From an uncultured bacterium (GTDB taxonomy: Bacteria > Myxococcota_A > UBA9042 > PHBI01), in NCBI GenBank assembly GCA_938040325.1, contig CALHXW010000343.1, positions 1 to 43,366 of the forward strand: a stretch of DNA of 43,366 bases, given 5' to 3'. Below are positions 7,062 to 15,790 of this stretch, in pieces. A program made the translations under genes and the position numbers. The stretch's first letter is position 1; every line of letters starts with the position of its first letter. Under the pieces are notes generated by a model, which was not told the DNA's origin, did no database searches, and saw nothing but the letters and a program-made list of their open reading frames with translations.

Positions 7062-8522
7062 ATGACGCCACCTGTCGCCGAGCTTGAGCGCGAAGATCTC
7101 GTGTTGTTTATCAACGCGGCTTCGACCTGCTCTGGACAGTCGGAGTTCTACGGCGATGCCGGGAGCGAGCGCGTCACGCTCGCGTTTCTGCACGACTACG
7201 TCTTCGGGAACTACCGACGGCTCTATGCGCTGACGCTCGCTGCCGGGATCAACCACTACAACCAGCTCATGGTCATCGAGCGCCTGCTTGCCGCAGGCGC
7301 GCCGGATGACGTCACAGAGCGCCGCGAGGAGAATCGACTCATCACGGGTGCCCTTCGGGAACTCCCTCCTCAGCGTGTCTACCGGCTCTTCGCGAGCCTG
7401 CGACGTGCACGCGTCAACAACCGCCGCACGCGTGGCGTCGTGCGCGCGTGGCTGGGCCGTCGAGACTTGGCCTTTGATGCCCTCAAGTACCGCGGCTCGC
7501 TGCGCTCGGTCAGTCGCCACACGCACCAGGCACTGCCCGAGGAAGTCCATAGCTTTCTGGTCGAAGGCGCGCAGAGTCGAAAGGTCTGGAGCGAGCCGCT
7601 GCTCGACACGTTTCGCCGCGCGCGCTTCGACCAGCGCGCGCTCTACGACCTGCCCTTCACTGTGGCCGAGGGGTTGGCGGCGGGTCAGGGGATCGATCGG
7701 AAGCAGTTTCTGACGCGCATCGCGCCGAAGATGACGCAGGGGGAGCGGGCCCGTCTGGCGCGCCACATCGACCAGCAGGGGGCGACGACCGAGGCGATCG
7801 ACTTCAGCCGGATGCCCCTGACCAAGCTCGCGACGCTCGTGCTGTCGCGGCCCATCGCCGAGCGCGAGCCGCTGCGTGCTCCCCTTGCCGGCGCTGCGCA
7901 GAAGCTCGCGCGCCGCGGGCTTCCCCTGCCAAAGCGTGTCTGCGCGGTCCTTGATCGCAGCTACTCAAGCCGGGCCGGCGCTCAGAAGCGCAACCGAACC
8001 CTGGCCGTGACGCTCGCGATCAGCCAGCTGCTGGCGGCGGCCGCCGATGACTACCACGCGTTCTGGACCGGGGCTCGCGACCACGACCACGGCAAGGACG
8101 AGCTGACGCTGCGGCCGCGCGGCCAGACCAACCTCGCCAGCCCGCTGCTGGCGGCGCTGCGCCTCGAGCCCGACCTGGTTGTCCTGGTGACGGACGGCTT
8201 CGAAAACGATCCGCCGGGGGCTGCTGGCGAGGTGGTGCGCCTCTTTCGAGAGCACATCGACCCGGCGACCGAGACGCCCAAGACGGCGTTTGTGCACCTG
8301 AGCCCCACGTTTGACGCCGAGAGCTTCATGCCGCGGCCTCTAGGTGCCGCGGTGCCGACTGTCGGCATTCGCGATGCATCGGAGCTCGCGCTGAAGCTGG
8401 GCTTTGCCCGCTTCGCCGCAGGCCACACCGAGCTCGACGAGCTTCAGAGCTGGCTGCTCACCCGAGCGGACCGCTGGCTGCGTGATGCGGAAACGCCCGC
8501 GGCGCAAGGAGCAAGCACATGA
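7062..8522 (+). CDS. Divergent TROVE/Ro60-like protein with vWA domain
   Basis: A 486-residue protein. Residues ~1-290 are all-helical and carry a pattern like the TROVE (Ro60) HEAT-repeat ring, notably RRTRGVVRAWLGRRDLAF then ALKYRGSLRSVSRHTH, which parallels the KYR-x-shRD-lRLaH region of Ro60. The C-terminal third is a von Willebrand A fold with an intact MIDAS: DRSYSS (Asp298, Ser300, Ser302), Thr356 in QTNLASPL and Asp378 in VTDGFEND. Ro60 proteins bind misfolded RNAs and Y RNAs and work with exonucleases. This assignment rests on motif resemblance, so a related vWA family of other function is possible. The start has a GAAGGGA site. The stop overlaps the next ATG by four bases (ATGA). 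Confidence 0.65.
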   Translation: MTPPVAELEREDLVLFINAASTCSGQSEFYGDAGSERVTLAFLHDYVFGNYRRLYALTLAAGINHYNQLMVIERLLAAGAPDDVTERREENRLITGALRELPPQRVYRLFASLRRARVNNRRTRGVVRAWLGRRDLAFDALKYRGSLRSVSRHTHQALPEEVHSFLVEGAQSRKVWSEPLLDTFRRARFDQRALYDLPFTVAEGLAAGQGIDRKQFLTRIAPKMTQGERARLARHIDQQGATTEAIDFSRMPLTKLATLVLSRPIAEREPLRAPLAGAAQKLARRGLPLPKRVCAVLDRSYSSRAGAQKRNRTLAVTLAISQLLAAAADDYHAFWTGARDHDHGKDELTLRPRGQTNLASPLLAALRLEPDLVVLVTDGFENDPPGAAGEVVRLFREHIDPATETPKTAFVHLSPTFDAESFMPRPLGAAVPTVGIRDASELALKLGFARFAAGHTELDELQSWLLTRADRWLRDAETPAAQGAST

Positions 8523-9661
8523 AGAAGCTCACGCCGCTGACGCTTCAGCTCCAGGGGCTTGAGCTCCGACCTGCGCAGGTGTGGGGGACGGTCCGCATCG
8601 TCCCTGTCGTGCGCACGACGCCCATCACCGACCTGCGGCTTGCTCGCCGCGACTACGCCGACGATGCGCTCGGCATGGTCGACGTCGGCAACAAGACCAC
8701 CTACGCCAGCTACATTCCCCACGGCATCGTCATGCGCTGGAGCGGACCAGACCAGGTCGCCGAGGTTCCAGCCGAGACGCGAATCGGCACCCGCGAGCTC
8801 CGCCATCAAGGCCACCGATTGCTCGAGCGCATGGTCCGACGCGAGGCCAAGGACCAGCTGCGACTGCTGCCGCTGCACTTGGCCATGGAGGGCTTTCTGG
8901 CGCTCCACTTCGGCGGGCCTGACGTCGCTCACACGTTCTATAGCAGCGATGTGCTGCGTAACGGCCTGAGTCCACGTGTTGAGACCAACGTGCACGGACA
9001 CGCGATGCCCGGCCTTGCCGAGGCACTGAGCGTCTTTGAGCGCTACGATGGGCAGTGCGGCGCGCTGGTCTTTGTCGCCGACGCCCTCGCAAGCACGATG
9101 GTTGTCGGACACCCCGACGACTACGCGGCCCTGCACGACGCCCTGCTGCGCGACTTCTACCCGAACCTCCTCTATCGCTACGGCTGGTCCCATCGCCGCG
9201 TTCCAGAGACGCCAGTCACGCTATCGGGCACCACCCTTGACGCCATCGAGGCGTCCTTGGCCCGTCAGGTGGCCGAGTGGGCCGCGTTCACCGAGGGGAT
9301 GGCGGCCGGCCTCTTTGGCCGCGAGACGCACGCTGAGCGGGTACGAACCGTTGGTCGGTACCGGCTGATGCGCTTTCTGACCGGCACCGACGTTCGCTCC
9401 GTGCCGCACGAGGGTGAGCACTTGGGTGAGGCTCTGGTCGCAAGCGGCGGCGAGATCGCCTACCTCAAGACCTACCGTCTCGACCGCGGTCCGGTGCGGC
9501 GCGCCAAGGTCCTCATGACGTTGGCTGCCCACGCGTGGGACATCCAGGCGGTCGCCGACAGCGAGGGCCATGGCCACCTGTGGCGGGTGGTCACCGACAT
9601 CGAGAACGCTGGTCTTGGCTGGATCATCAGCCCAGAGCTACGCGCTCGGCGACGGCGATAA
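8519..9661 (+). CDS. Conserved partner of Ro60-like protein (ARPP-2-like?)
   Basis: A 380-residue cytoplasmic protein, translationally coupled to the Ro60-like gene by an ATGA overlap. The N-terminal ~110 residues are beta-rich (LTLQLQGLELRPAQVWG, then VRIVPVVRTTPITDLRL, then YIPHGIVMRW). The middle is mixed alpha/beta (HFGGPDVAHTFYSSD, LHDALLRDFYPNLLYRYG), and the C-terminal part includes GGEIAYLKTYRLDRGPVRR. From memory it resembles the ARPP-2 family, defined in comparative genomics of NAD-linked and RNA-related operons; I could not verify this. I see no catalytic motif. Tight coupling argues for a complex or shared pathway with the upstream protein. Confidence 0.6.
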   Translation: MKKLTPLTLQLQGLELRPAQVWGTVRIVPVVRTTPITDLRLARRDYADDALGMVDVGNKTTYASYIPHGIVMRWSGPDQVAEVPAETRIGTRELRHQGHRLLERMVRREAKDQLRLLPLHLAMEGFLALHFGGPDVAHTFYSSDVLRNGLSPRVETNVHGHAMPGLAEALSVFERYDGQCGALVFVADALASTMVVGHPDDYAALHDALLRDFYPNLLYRYGWSHRRVPETPVTLSGTTLDAIEASLARQVAEWAAFTEGMAAGLFGRETHAERVRTVGRYRLMRFLTGTDVRSVPHEGEHLGEALVASGGEIAYLKTYRLDRGPVRRAKVLMTLAAHAWDIQAVADSEGHGHLWRVVTDIENAGLGWIISPELRARRRR

Positions 9662-9764
9662 GCGGCCGCGCGGCACTGATAGTCGCGGGCTATCGGCCTA
9701 CTCGGGGCGCCTTAATCTGGGCAGACCGTGACGACTTGAGTGCGTTCGGTGGTAGGACCGCGCC

Positions 9765-10430
9765 ATGGAACGCATCACCGACACGCTGCACACCGTCTCC
9801 GCTCCGCAACGCTTCATGGGCATTGAGCTCGGCGCGCGCATGACCGTGCTGACGCTTAAGGGCGGCGTGCTCGTCCACTCGCCGGTCGCGGTCGATCCGC
9901 AGTCGATCGCCCACCTTGGACCGCTGCGGTGGGCGTTGGCACCGAACCTACTTCATCACCTGCACATCGGACCGTGGATCGAGGCAGGCGCAGAGGGCTG
10001 GGCGGCTCCCGGTCTGCCAGCGAAGCGTGAAGACCTCACCTTCACCGGCGTCATCGGCGAGGATCCGCACCCCTTCGGCGACGAGGTGCACGTCATGGCC
10101 ATCAAGTGCTTCCCCTTCGCCAACGAGGTGGTGCTGCTCCACAAGCCGAGCCGGACGCTGGTGCTGACCGACCTCCTCTTCAACATTCAGCCGTCTGCAC
10201 CGTGGCTTACGCGGGCCGCCATGTTCTGCGCAATGGCCTACCCTGGCTACAAGACGTCGATCCTTGAGCGCACCAAGATGAAGCGGAAGATCGCCCGCGG
10301 CGAGCTGGCCGAGATCCTCAGCTGGGACTTCGACCGCGTGATCCTATCGCACGGAGCCATCATCGAAACCGGTGGCCGCGAAGCCCTCGCTCAAGCCTAC
10401 CACTGGCTGAAGATCGAGCGGGCGAGCTGA
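9765..10430 (+). CDS. DUF4336 domain protein (MBL-like)
   Basis: A 221-residue protein matching the DUF4336 pattern: ITDTLHTVSAPQRFMGIELG at the start, then MTVLTLKGGVLVHSPVA, LAPNLLHHLHIGPW, and ILSHGAIIETGG near the end. The family is distantly related to metallo-beta-lactamase hydrolases but lacks the HxHxDH signature, and that is also true here: the equivalent segment reads NLLHHLHIG. Any metal-dependent activity is therefore unproven. The start at 9765 has only a weak GGTAGG site. The gene is a single transcription unit 100 bp after the Ro60-like operon on the same strand, so weak readthrough is possible. Confidence 0.75.
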   Translation: MERITDTLHTVSAPQRFMGIELGARMTVLTLKGGVLVHSPVAVDPQSIAHLGPLRWALAPNLLHHLHIGPWIEAGAEGWAAPGLPAKREDLTFTGVIGEDPHPFGDEVHVMAIKCFPFANEVVLLHKPSRTLVLTDLLFNIQPSAPWLTRAAMFCAMAYPGYKTSILERTKMKRKIARGELAEILSWDFDRVILSHGAIIETGGREALAQAYHWLKIERAS

Positions 10431-10739
10431 GGTAGCGGTCTTCGTTCCGACGGCTGCTCGACAACCTGGGTCACTTGTCATCTGCTGGATGTCACTCGAA
10501 ATGCTGCGGTCGAACCACGCGCGAACTGCTCTCATTTCCACCGGAATCGCAGATACAATGCAGTCGACATCAAGGGTGGAGGATCCCGCTGAGCACGACG
10601 AGAGGCTTCAAACTATCCATTATCTAGATTCTGGATTTTGGATAATCGGCATCTTGTCAGGGGTGACGTCCCCACTGACAACTTCCAAAGTCGCGCCTTG
10701 GCCGTCGCGTCACCTGGCGCGGCGTAGTAAGAGGAGGCC
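10431..10739. other. 309-bp intergenic gap with an AT-rich patch
   Basis: No convincing gene. At 10600-10660 the GC content drops and short inverted sequences appear: TATCCA at 10614-10619 and TGGATA at 10639-10644 flank a TCTAGA-containing core. This may be a promoter or operator for the downstream LOG-family gene. An 84-codon open frame here (10489-10743) lacks a ribosome site and family-like sequence. Confidence 0.4.
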
Positions 10740-11318
10740 ATGAGAAGCTTTCAACGTATTGCCGTCTACTGTGGCTCATCATCGTCGGTGAGCGCCTCGT
10801 ACCTTGCTGCTGCCGATCACGTCGGGCGAAGCCTCGCCAAGCGTGGCATTGGCGTGGTCTATGGCGGTGGAAAGGTCGGGATGATGGGCAAGGTCGCCGA
10901 TGGAGCGCTGGCGGAAGGCGGGGACGTGGTTGGCGTCATCACCGAGAAGCTGCTCTCGCGTGAGGTCGGCCACGACCGCTTGTCCACCCGCTACGTCGTC
11001 AGCAGCATGCACTCGCGAAAGACGATGATGGCCCAGCTTGCCGAGGGCTTCATCGCGCTGCCCGGTGGCTGGGGGACACTCGAGGAGATCTTTGAGGTCA
11101 CCACGTGGAGTCAGCTCAACTACCACCTCAAGCCGGTGGGCCTGCTCAACATTGACGGCTACTACGACAAGCTTGTGGAGTTCATCGCTCACGCGTCAGC
11201 AGAAGGCTTCATACGCCCGGGCCACCGGGAGCTGATGCAGGTCGACACGACGCTTGAGGGCCTACTCGAGAAGATGGCTGCCGTTGAGATCCCCGATTTT
11301 CACTCGTGGCGCGCATGA
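10740..11318 (+). CDS. LOG family nucleoside 5'-monophosphate phosphoribohydrolase
   Basis: A 192-residue LOG-family (TIGR00730-type) protein, often misannotated as lysine decarboxylase. Family members cleave the N-glycosidic bond of cytokinin riboside 5'-monophosphates or purine nucleotides to release the base and ribose 5-phosphate. Diagnostic features are VYGGGKVGMMGKVAD (nucleotide binding) and the catalytic signature PGGWGTLEE at residues 108-116, plus HSRKTMM. Length is typical. An AGAGGAGG ribosome site precedes the ATG. The last four bases overlap the YbaK-family start (ATGA), so the two genes form an operon. Confidence 0.93.
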   Translation: MRSFQRIAVYCGSSSSVSASYLAAADHVGRSLAKRGIGVVYGGGKVGMMGKVADGALAEGGDVVGVITEKLLSREVGHDRLSTRYVVSSMHSRKTMMAQLAEGFIALPGGWGTLEEIFEVTTWSQLNYHLKPVGLLNIDGYYDKLVEFIAHASAEGFIRPGHRELMQVDTTLEGLLEKMAAVEIPDFHSWRA

Positions 11319-11812
11319 GTAAGCCGCGCGGACCAAAGCCCACCAAGACTCCGACCACACGGGCGACGCTGGTGCTGCGCGGCGCAGATGTCGACTTCGA
11401 GGAAGTCCTGTTCGATCCGGAGCGCGAGTCTGGCCGCGAGTCGCTCAAGGCCCTTGGCATCGACCCGCACGCCGTCATCAAGACCTACGTCTACCAGACC
11501 AACGCCAACCAGCAGTTCTTGCTCTTGATGCACCTCGACAAGACCGTGGACTCAAAGCGACTCGCGCGTGAAGTCAACGAGCCCATGGTCGCGCGCTGCC
11601 ACCCGTCGCTTGCCGAGGGCCTGATGGGCTACCCCGTCGCCGGCATGAGCCCGTTTGGCACGAAGCAGACCGTAGCCACCTACGCCGAAGCGTCCGTCTT
11701 CATGCTCGACGAGATCTACCTCTTTGGCGGTAAGCCCGGGCTGCTCTTCAAGCTGCGCTCGGAGATCCTCACCGAGCTGCTCGATCCCACGTGGGTCGAG
11801 GTGAGCGCTTAG
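11315..11812 (+). CDS. YbaK/EbsC family aminoacyl-tRNA deacylase
   Basis: A 165-residue protein of the YbaK/ProX editing family, whose members hydrolyse mischarged tRNAs such as Cys-tRNA(Pro). Visible family landmarks: TRATLVLRGADVDFEEVLFD at the N-terminus, LKALGIDPHAVIKTYVYQ with the conserved Lys-Thr after the Ala-Leu-Gly segment, LMHLDKTVDSKRLA, and GYPVAGMSPFGTKQ, the signature glycine-serine-proline loop. The ATG at 11315 overlaps the LOG stop; an earlier GTG at 11306 is possible but less well placed. Coupling with LOG is probably co-transcription rather than pathway. Confidence 0.88.
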   Translation: MSKPRGPKPTKTPTTRATLVLRGADVDFEEVLFDPERESGRESLKALGIDPHAVIKTYVYQTNANQQFLLLMHLDKTVDSKRLAREVNEPMVARCHPSLAEGLMGYPVAGMSPFGTKQTVATYAEASVFMLDEIYLFGGKPGLLFKLRSEILTELLDPTWVEVSA

Positions 11813-11844
11813 CTCAAGGCGCAACGTCTCGCGCTCCGCCGGCC

Positions 11845-13161
11845 TCAGTGCCCGTGGTCGCCAAGCTTCTCTGACGCCTCAAACCAGGTCTCGAGCGGCG
11901 CGGTGGCGCGTAGCGTCTTGGCGGTCTTCTCGGTGGCGCGCATGACACGCAGGATATTGCGGCCAGCAATCTTTTCGACCTCGGTACGCGTGTAGCCACG
12001 GGCGAAGAGCTCTGCCAGAAGCTCTGGGAAGGTCGACACGTCTTCGAGGCCGGTCGGAACGGAACGGATCCCATCGTAGTCGCTGCCGATGCCGATGTGG
12101 TCGACGCCGATTGTCTTCTTGAGGTAGTCGATGTGGTCGACCAGCTGCTTCAGCGTCGCTTTGGGGCGCTTGGTCTTGGCCTTCCAGGCCTCGTAGTCGG
12201 CGGTCGCGGCGTCAGGGTCTCCTGGGTGCAGACTCTTCGCGCGCTCGCGGGCACCACGGGCGTCGGCCCAGAACTTGCGGATCTCGCAGTTGATGAAGCC
12301 ATCGACGAACGTGACCATCACAACGCCGCCGTTGGCCTTGACCCGCTTGAGCACATCATCAGGCACGTTGCGCGGATGCGCGCACAAAGCGAAGGCGTTG
12401 CTGTGCGAGAAGATGACCGGCGCCTTGGTGATGTCGAGGGCGTCATGCATCGTCTTTGCCGAGACGTGGGACAGGTCCACCAGCATGCCGAGCCGGTTCA
12501 TTTCGCGGATAACGTCTTTGCCAAAGGCGCTCAGGCCATTGCTCTTCGGCGGGCCCGTGGCCGAGTCCGCCCACTCCGTCGGCTGCCAGTGAGTCACGGT
12601 CATGTAGCGCGCGCCCAGTCGGTACATCATCCGCAGGGTCGCCAGCGAGTTGCCGATGCTGTGGCCCCCTTCGAGACCGATCAGCGACGCGACCTTACCG
12701 CGCTTGTGCTGCTTGACGATGTCGTCGGCCGTCAGCGCAAGCGCGAACGTCTCTGGGTACATGGCGATGAGGCGGTGAACGACGTCGATCTGCTCAAGCG
12801 TCACGCGGACGGCTTCGTCTTGGCCAAGCTCGACCGGGACATACACCGACCAGAACTGAGCCCCCAACCCGCCGGCCTTCAGCCGCGCCAGATCGGTGTG
12901 GAGCGGTCCGTCCTTCAGATCGCTCTGGTCTTTGCGCAGGTCCAGCGTTCCGAGCTTATTCTGCACGCGCTTGCGGAACTGCCACGGCAAGTCGTTGTGA
13001 CCGTCGACCAGCGGGACCCGCTTCAAGACCGCACGTGCCGCCTTTCGATGCTTGGCGGTCACGGTGGTAGGACCTTCGTCACCTGCGGGAGCTCCAGCGG
13101 CGGCAGGCAAGAACAAGACACTCGCTAGGCAACTTGTCAGCACAGAGACAAAGCGCGTCAT
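11845..13161 (-). CDS. Secreted membrane dipeptidase (M19 family)
   Basis: A 438-residue zinc dipeptidase of the renal-dipeptidase (M19) family, which cleaves dipeptides, including those with D-amino acids. Metal and active-site motifs are present: VDGHNDLPW (HxD), LIGLEGGHS (bridging Glu), VDLSHVS and IFSHSNAF (His ligands), and GIGSDYDG (Asp). The start [17 protein letters not shown] has a GAGG site and provides a signal peptide ending near AAAGAPA, so the enzyme is likely periplasmic or outer-envelope. Its end converges on the YbaK gene 33 bp away. It may serve peptide scavenging or peptidoglycan dipeptide turnover (inference). Confidence 0.92.
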   Translation of the reverse strand: MTRFVSVLTSCLASVLFLPAAAGAPAGDEGPTTVTAKHRKAARAVLKRVPLVDGHNDLPWQFRKRVQNKLGTLDLRKDQSDLKDGPLHTDLARLKAGGLGAQFWSVYVPVELGQDEAVRVTLEQIDVVHRLIAMYPETFALALTADDIVKQHKRGKVASLIGLEGGHSIGNSLATLRMMYRLGARYMTVTHWQPTEWADSATGPPKSNGLSAFGKDVIREMNRLGMLVDLSHVSAKTMHDALDITKAPVIFSHSNAFALCAHPRNVPDDVLKRVKANGGVVMVTFVDGFINCEIRKFWADARGARERAKSLHPGDPDAATADYEAWKAKTKRPKATLKQLVDHIDYLKKTIGVDHIGIGSDYDGIRSVPTGLEDVSTFPELLAELFARGYTRTEVEKIAGRNILRVMRATEKTAKTLRATAPLETWFEASEKLGDHGH

Positions 13162-13315
13162 ATCGACCTCGGGGCAGGCCAAGGTCGTCCCACGCCTAGC
13201 GCGAGCGGGTCAAGGCGCCTTCGCGTCAAACACCACCGACCTTGCTGTTGCCCCACCCGTGTGAGAGTAGGCGGCCTCAACCACGCCGACCATCCGACAC
13301 GTTGCAGGAGCCGTC

Positions 13316-14074
13316 ATGCACTGGGTCGTCCAGCAGAACATCTTTAAGCGCAGCAACTTCATGGCACTCGTTGACGCTCTCGACCGCGCTGGCTTCGACT
13401 ACTCCATCGTGTCGATACCACGCGGCTCGAGAGCCCTCGAACCCGACGTCAACCCGCTGGGCCGCGTCTTCGTGTGCGGCGCGCTCAAGATGGCCGACAT
13501 CGCAGCTGCCAAGGGATGGCAGCCAGGCAGTCTCCTCAACGACAACTTTGACTTCAGCGTCTGGCAGGAGCACCTCGGAGACGAGCTGCTGAACACGGGC
13601 GCGCTCGTGACCTCGCTGAAGCCGCTGGTGCTCGACGACGCCCGCTTTGTCCGGCCGACCGAGGACACCAAGGCATTCGACGGACGTGTCTTCACGCCCG
13701 AGCAGCTCGCCGCGTGGAAGCGCGACCTTGGTGACGGTCTTCGAGACATCGATGTTGTCGTCGCGCCCGTGAAGCGGCTCTTCCACGAGGTCCGGCTCTT
13801 TATTGTCGCTGGCGAGGTGGTGACAGCGTCGCTCTATCGCCAGGCCGGAAAGCCGGTCGTCTCGTCCCGTGTTGATCCCGACGCGCTTGCCTACGCGCGG
13901 TCCATCATTGCCCGGTGGCAGCCGGCTGAGGCGTACGTCATCGACGTGGCGTTGACCGACGACGGCTACAAGGTCATCGAGTTCAACAACATTCACAGCT
14001 CCGGGTTTTACGCCTGTGACGTGCTTCGCTACGTCCTCGCCATCCAGGAGGCGTTTGGAGACGCGGCGGACTGA
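13316..14074 (+). CDS. ATP-grasp protein, R2K-like clade (DUF4343 type)
   Basis: A 252-residue protein. The opening MHWVVQQNIFKRSNFMALVDAL, the VRPTEDTKAFDGRVF segment, LFHEVRLFIVAGEVV and the C-terminal VIDVALTDDGYKVIEFNNIHSSGFY match the small ATP-grasp family once called DUF4343 and placed in the R2K/CDC123 clade. Those enzymes are predicted to ligate amino acids or small molecules to a protein or peptide. The conserved carboxylates for Mg-ATP (D and E/N in VIDVAL and IEFNN) are visible. The substrate is unknown. An AGGAG site precedes the ATG. The gene converges with rtcR with one base between stops; no direct tie to RNA repair is shown. Confidence 0.75.
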   Translation: MHWVVQQNIFKRSNFMALVDALDRAGFDYSIVSIPRGSRALEPDVNPLGRVFVCGALKMADIAAAKGWQPGSLLNDNFDFSVWQEHLGDELLNTGALVTSLKPLVLDDARFVRPTEDTKAFDGRVFTPEQLAAWKRDLGDGLRDIDVVVAPVKRLFHEVRLFIVAGEVVTASLYRQAGKPVVSSRVDPDALAYARSIIARWQPAEAYVIDVALTDDGYKVIEFNNIHSSGFYACDVLRYVLAIQEAFGDAAD

Positions 14075-14075
14075 G

Positions 14076-15662
14076 CTACGCGCCGAGCGCCGACTTGCCG
14101 TCGATGCCAAAGCGCGCGAGGTACTTGCGCAGTCGGTCGGCGTCGTTGGTAGTGGTCTTGCGCTTGCGACTCTCAGCAAAGAGCACGCGGCCGGCCGCGG
14201 CGAGGCTGCGGCTGGTTGCGCACACGGAGAGGACGGCGGCCAGCTGAGCCCGGTCGAAGAGATCGAGCTCAGCCACGGCGTCGTCGCCCAAGAGCTCGAC
14301 CAGTCGCTCGCTGGGGGCGGCGACGTCTGGCTCGGTGCTGCGCCAGCTCGACTGGAGCCGAGCGATCTCCTCGTTAACGTCGCCGACGGCGATGCGGCCT
14401 GCGCTCGCCAGGGTCGCCATCCGCGTCACGGCGGCTCCGAGGTCGCGGAAGTTGTTGGCCCAAGTGGCCTCGGCGCTCAGTGCAAAGCGCAGGAAGCGCC
14501 GGCGGGCTTCGGCGTTGAAGGTCACACGACGCTGGTTGGCTCGGCTGAAGCGGTCGAGCTCATGATCGAGGTTGGGCGCGATGTCCTCGCGGCGCGCCGC
14601 CAGCGGCGGCAGCTCGAAGTGCCAGAGATCGATCCGTGCCAGCAGATCGTCGCGAAAGCGCCCGTCGCGGACGGCCGCCCGCAGGTCCCGGTTGGTGCCG
14701 GCGATGAGCTGAAAGTCACTGTCGACCCTGCGCTCGCTGCCGAGCGGCGAGAAGCGCTTGTCTTCGATGGCGGTCAGGAGCATCGCCTGCTCGTCGGCCC
14801 CGAGCTCGCCGATCTCGTCGAGAAAGAGCAGGCCACGGTGGGCCCCCGCCAAGAGACCACGCCGTGCCGTGGTCGCGCCGGTGAACGCGCCCCGGTCGTG
14901 GCCGAAGAGCGTCGACATGGCTTGGTCGCCGCGCAGCGTCGCGCAGTTGACCTCGACCAAGTCACCGCTGAGCTGACCGAGGTCCCGCTTGAGCGCAAAG
15001 ATGCGTCGCGCCAGGTGGGTCTTGCCGACGCCGGTCGGTCCGCTGAGGAGCATCGGCGCGGTCGACGCGCCAGCCACCTGCTCGATCCGGTCGATGAGCG
15101 TGTTGAAGCCCTTGTTCTTAGTGGCGATGCCGGCGCGCAGCTCGCCCACACGGCGCTGACGGTCGGCTTCGAAGCGCTGGGCGATGAGGTCGTAGCGCGA
15201 CAGGTCGAGGTCGATGACCTGATAGGTAGGCTGTCCACCGCGTCCCCGAGGCGGTCCGCTCTGAAGCAACGCACCTGGGAAGTAGCCGGACTCGGTCAGC
15301 AAGAAGAGACAGATCTGCGCGACATGGGTGCCCGTCGTCAGGTGCACCAAGTAGCGCTCGTTGTCGGGGTCAAAGCTGTAGCTGAGCGCAAAGTCGTAGA
15401 GCGCTGCAAAGACCTCGCCGAAGTCCCACGCGTCTTTGACGTCGAAAGGATGGGTCGTCACAGACGTCTCCGGCGAGACCTGTCCAATGTCGGCGATCAG
15501 CGTCCGTGGACTCTCGCCGACCGGACAGAGCAGCTCGAGCCTGTCCACCAGCAGATCGTCATGCTGCGTCAGCGAGACCGTCGGGCGCCAACGGGTCCAG
15601 CGCCCCCGGTTGGAGATCCTATCGAGGCTGGTCCCGTAGAACCCGATGACGACCGTCTTCAT
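14076..15662 (-). CDS. rtcR: RtcR, CARF-AAA+ sigma-54 activator of RNA repair operon
   Basis: A 528-residue protein, close to E. coli RtcR in length and closely similar to it by eye throughout. Residues ~1-165 are the CARF sensor domain (MKTVVIGFYGTSLD, and the ligand-site motif HLTTGTHVAQIC at 107-118). The AAA+ domain follows: Walker A GPTGVGKT at 208-215, sigma-54 contact loop GAFTGA at 258-263, Walker B LLFLDE at 278-283. The C-terminus ends with a helix-turn-helix region (VNDADRLRKYL-like NDADRLRKYLARFGI). RtcR is thought to sense RNA ends carrying 2',3'-cyclic phosphate and activate sigma-54 transcription of rtcBA. The start at the Met of MKTVVIG matches the family; an upstream in-frame Met at 15740 lies in the promoter region. 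Confidence 0.96.
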   Translation of the reverse strand: MKTVVIGFYGTSLDRISNRGRWTRWRPTVSLTQHDDLLVDRLELLCPVGESPRTLIADIGQVSPETSVTTHPFDVKDAWDFGEVFAALYDFALSYSFDPDNERYLVHLTTGTHVAQICLFLLTESGYFPGALLQSGPPRGRGGQPTYQVIDLDLSRYDLIAQRFEADRQRRVGELRAGIATKNKGFNTLIDRIEQVAGASTAPMLLSGPTGVGKTHLARRIFALKRDLGQLSGDLVEVNCATLRGDQAMSTLFGHDRGAFTGATTARRGLLAGAHRGLLFLDEIGELGADEQAMLLTAIEDKRFSPLGSERRVDSDFQLIAGTNRDLRAAVRDGRFRDDLLARIDLWHFELPPLAARREDIAPNLDHELDRFSRANQRRVTFNAEARRRFLRFALSAEATWANNFRDLGAAVTRMATLASAGRIAVGDVNEEIARLQSSWRSTEPDVAAPSERLVELLGDDAVAELDLFDRAQLAAVLSVCATSRSLAAAGRVLFAESRKRKTTTNDADRLRKYLARFGIDGKSALGA

Positions 15663-15700
15663 AGATAAGATTCTATAGCGAGAGATATATGTAGATCTAT
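15661..15700. promoter_or_regulatory. AT-rich inverted repeats, candidate RtcR binding region
   Basis: Directly upstream of rtcR, ATAGAT at 15661-15666 is mirrored by ATCTAT at 15695-15700, and a shorter repeat ATAGA-N6-TCTAT lies at 15661-15676. The patch is AT-rich in a GC-rich genome and about 75-115 bp upstream of the sigma-54 promoter of rtcB, a normal place for activator sites. Binding by RtcR is inference. Confidence 0.35.
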
Positions 15701-15774
15701 CACCGCGAGCCAGAAACCGACGCATCGGACGCAGTGTCATGATTTCAATCGCTTTTTGCGCTCACCTCAGGAGT

Positions 15775-15790
15775 TGGCACGCGCATTGAT
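15775..15790 (+). promoter_or_regulatory. Sigma-54 promoter of rtcB-rtcA
   Basis: TGGCACG (15775-15781), four bases, then TTGAT (15786-15790). This differs from the consensus TGGCACG-N4-TTGCW at one position. It lies 37 bases upstream of the rtcB ATG, with an AAGGAG ribosome site at 15815-15820. A second TGGCACG occurs at 15799-15805 but has no matching -12 element. The divergent sigma-54 activator gene rtcR strongly supports the call. Confidence 0.82.

Noticed and set aside
10489..10743. An 84-codon open frame before the LOG gene
   Set aside because: No ribosome site, AT-rich low-conservation content, and it overlaps the LOG start.
12097..13128. A 343-codon open frame opposite the M19 dipeptidase
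   Set aside because: Antisense to a conserved enzyme; no signal, domain or ribosome site.
14016..15668. A 550-codon open frame opposite rtcR
   Set aside because: It is antisense to a strongly conserved rtcR and has no ribosome site or family pattern. Long antisense frames are expected in GC-rich DNA.
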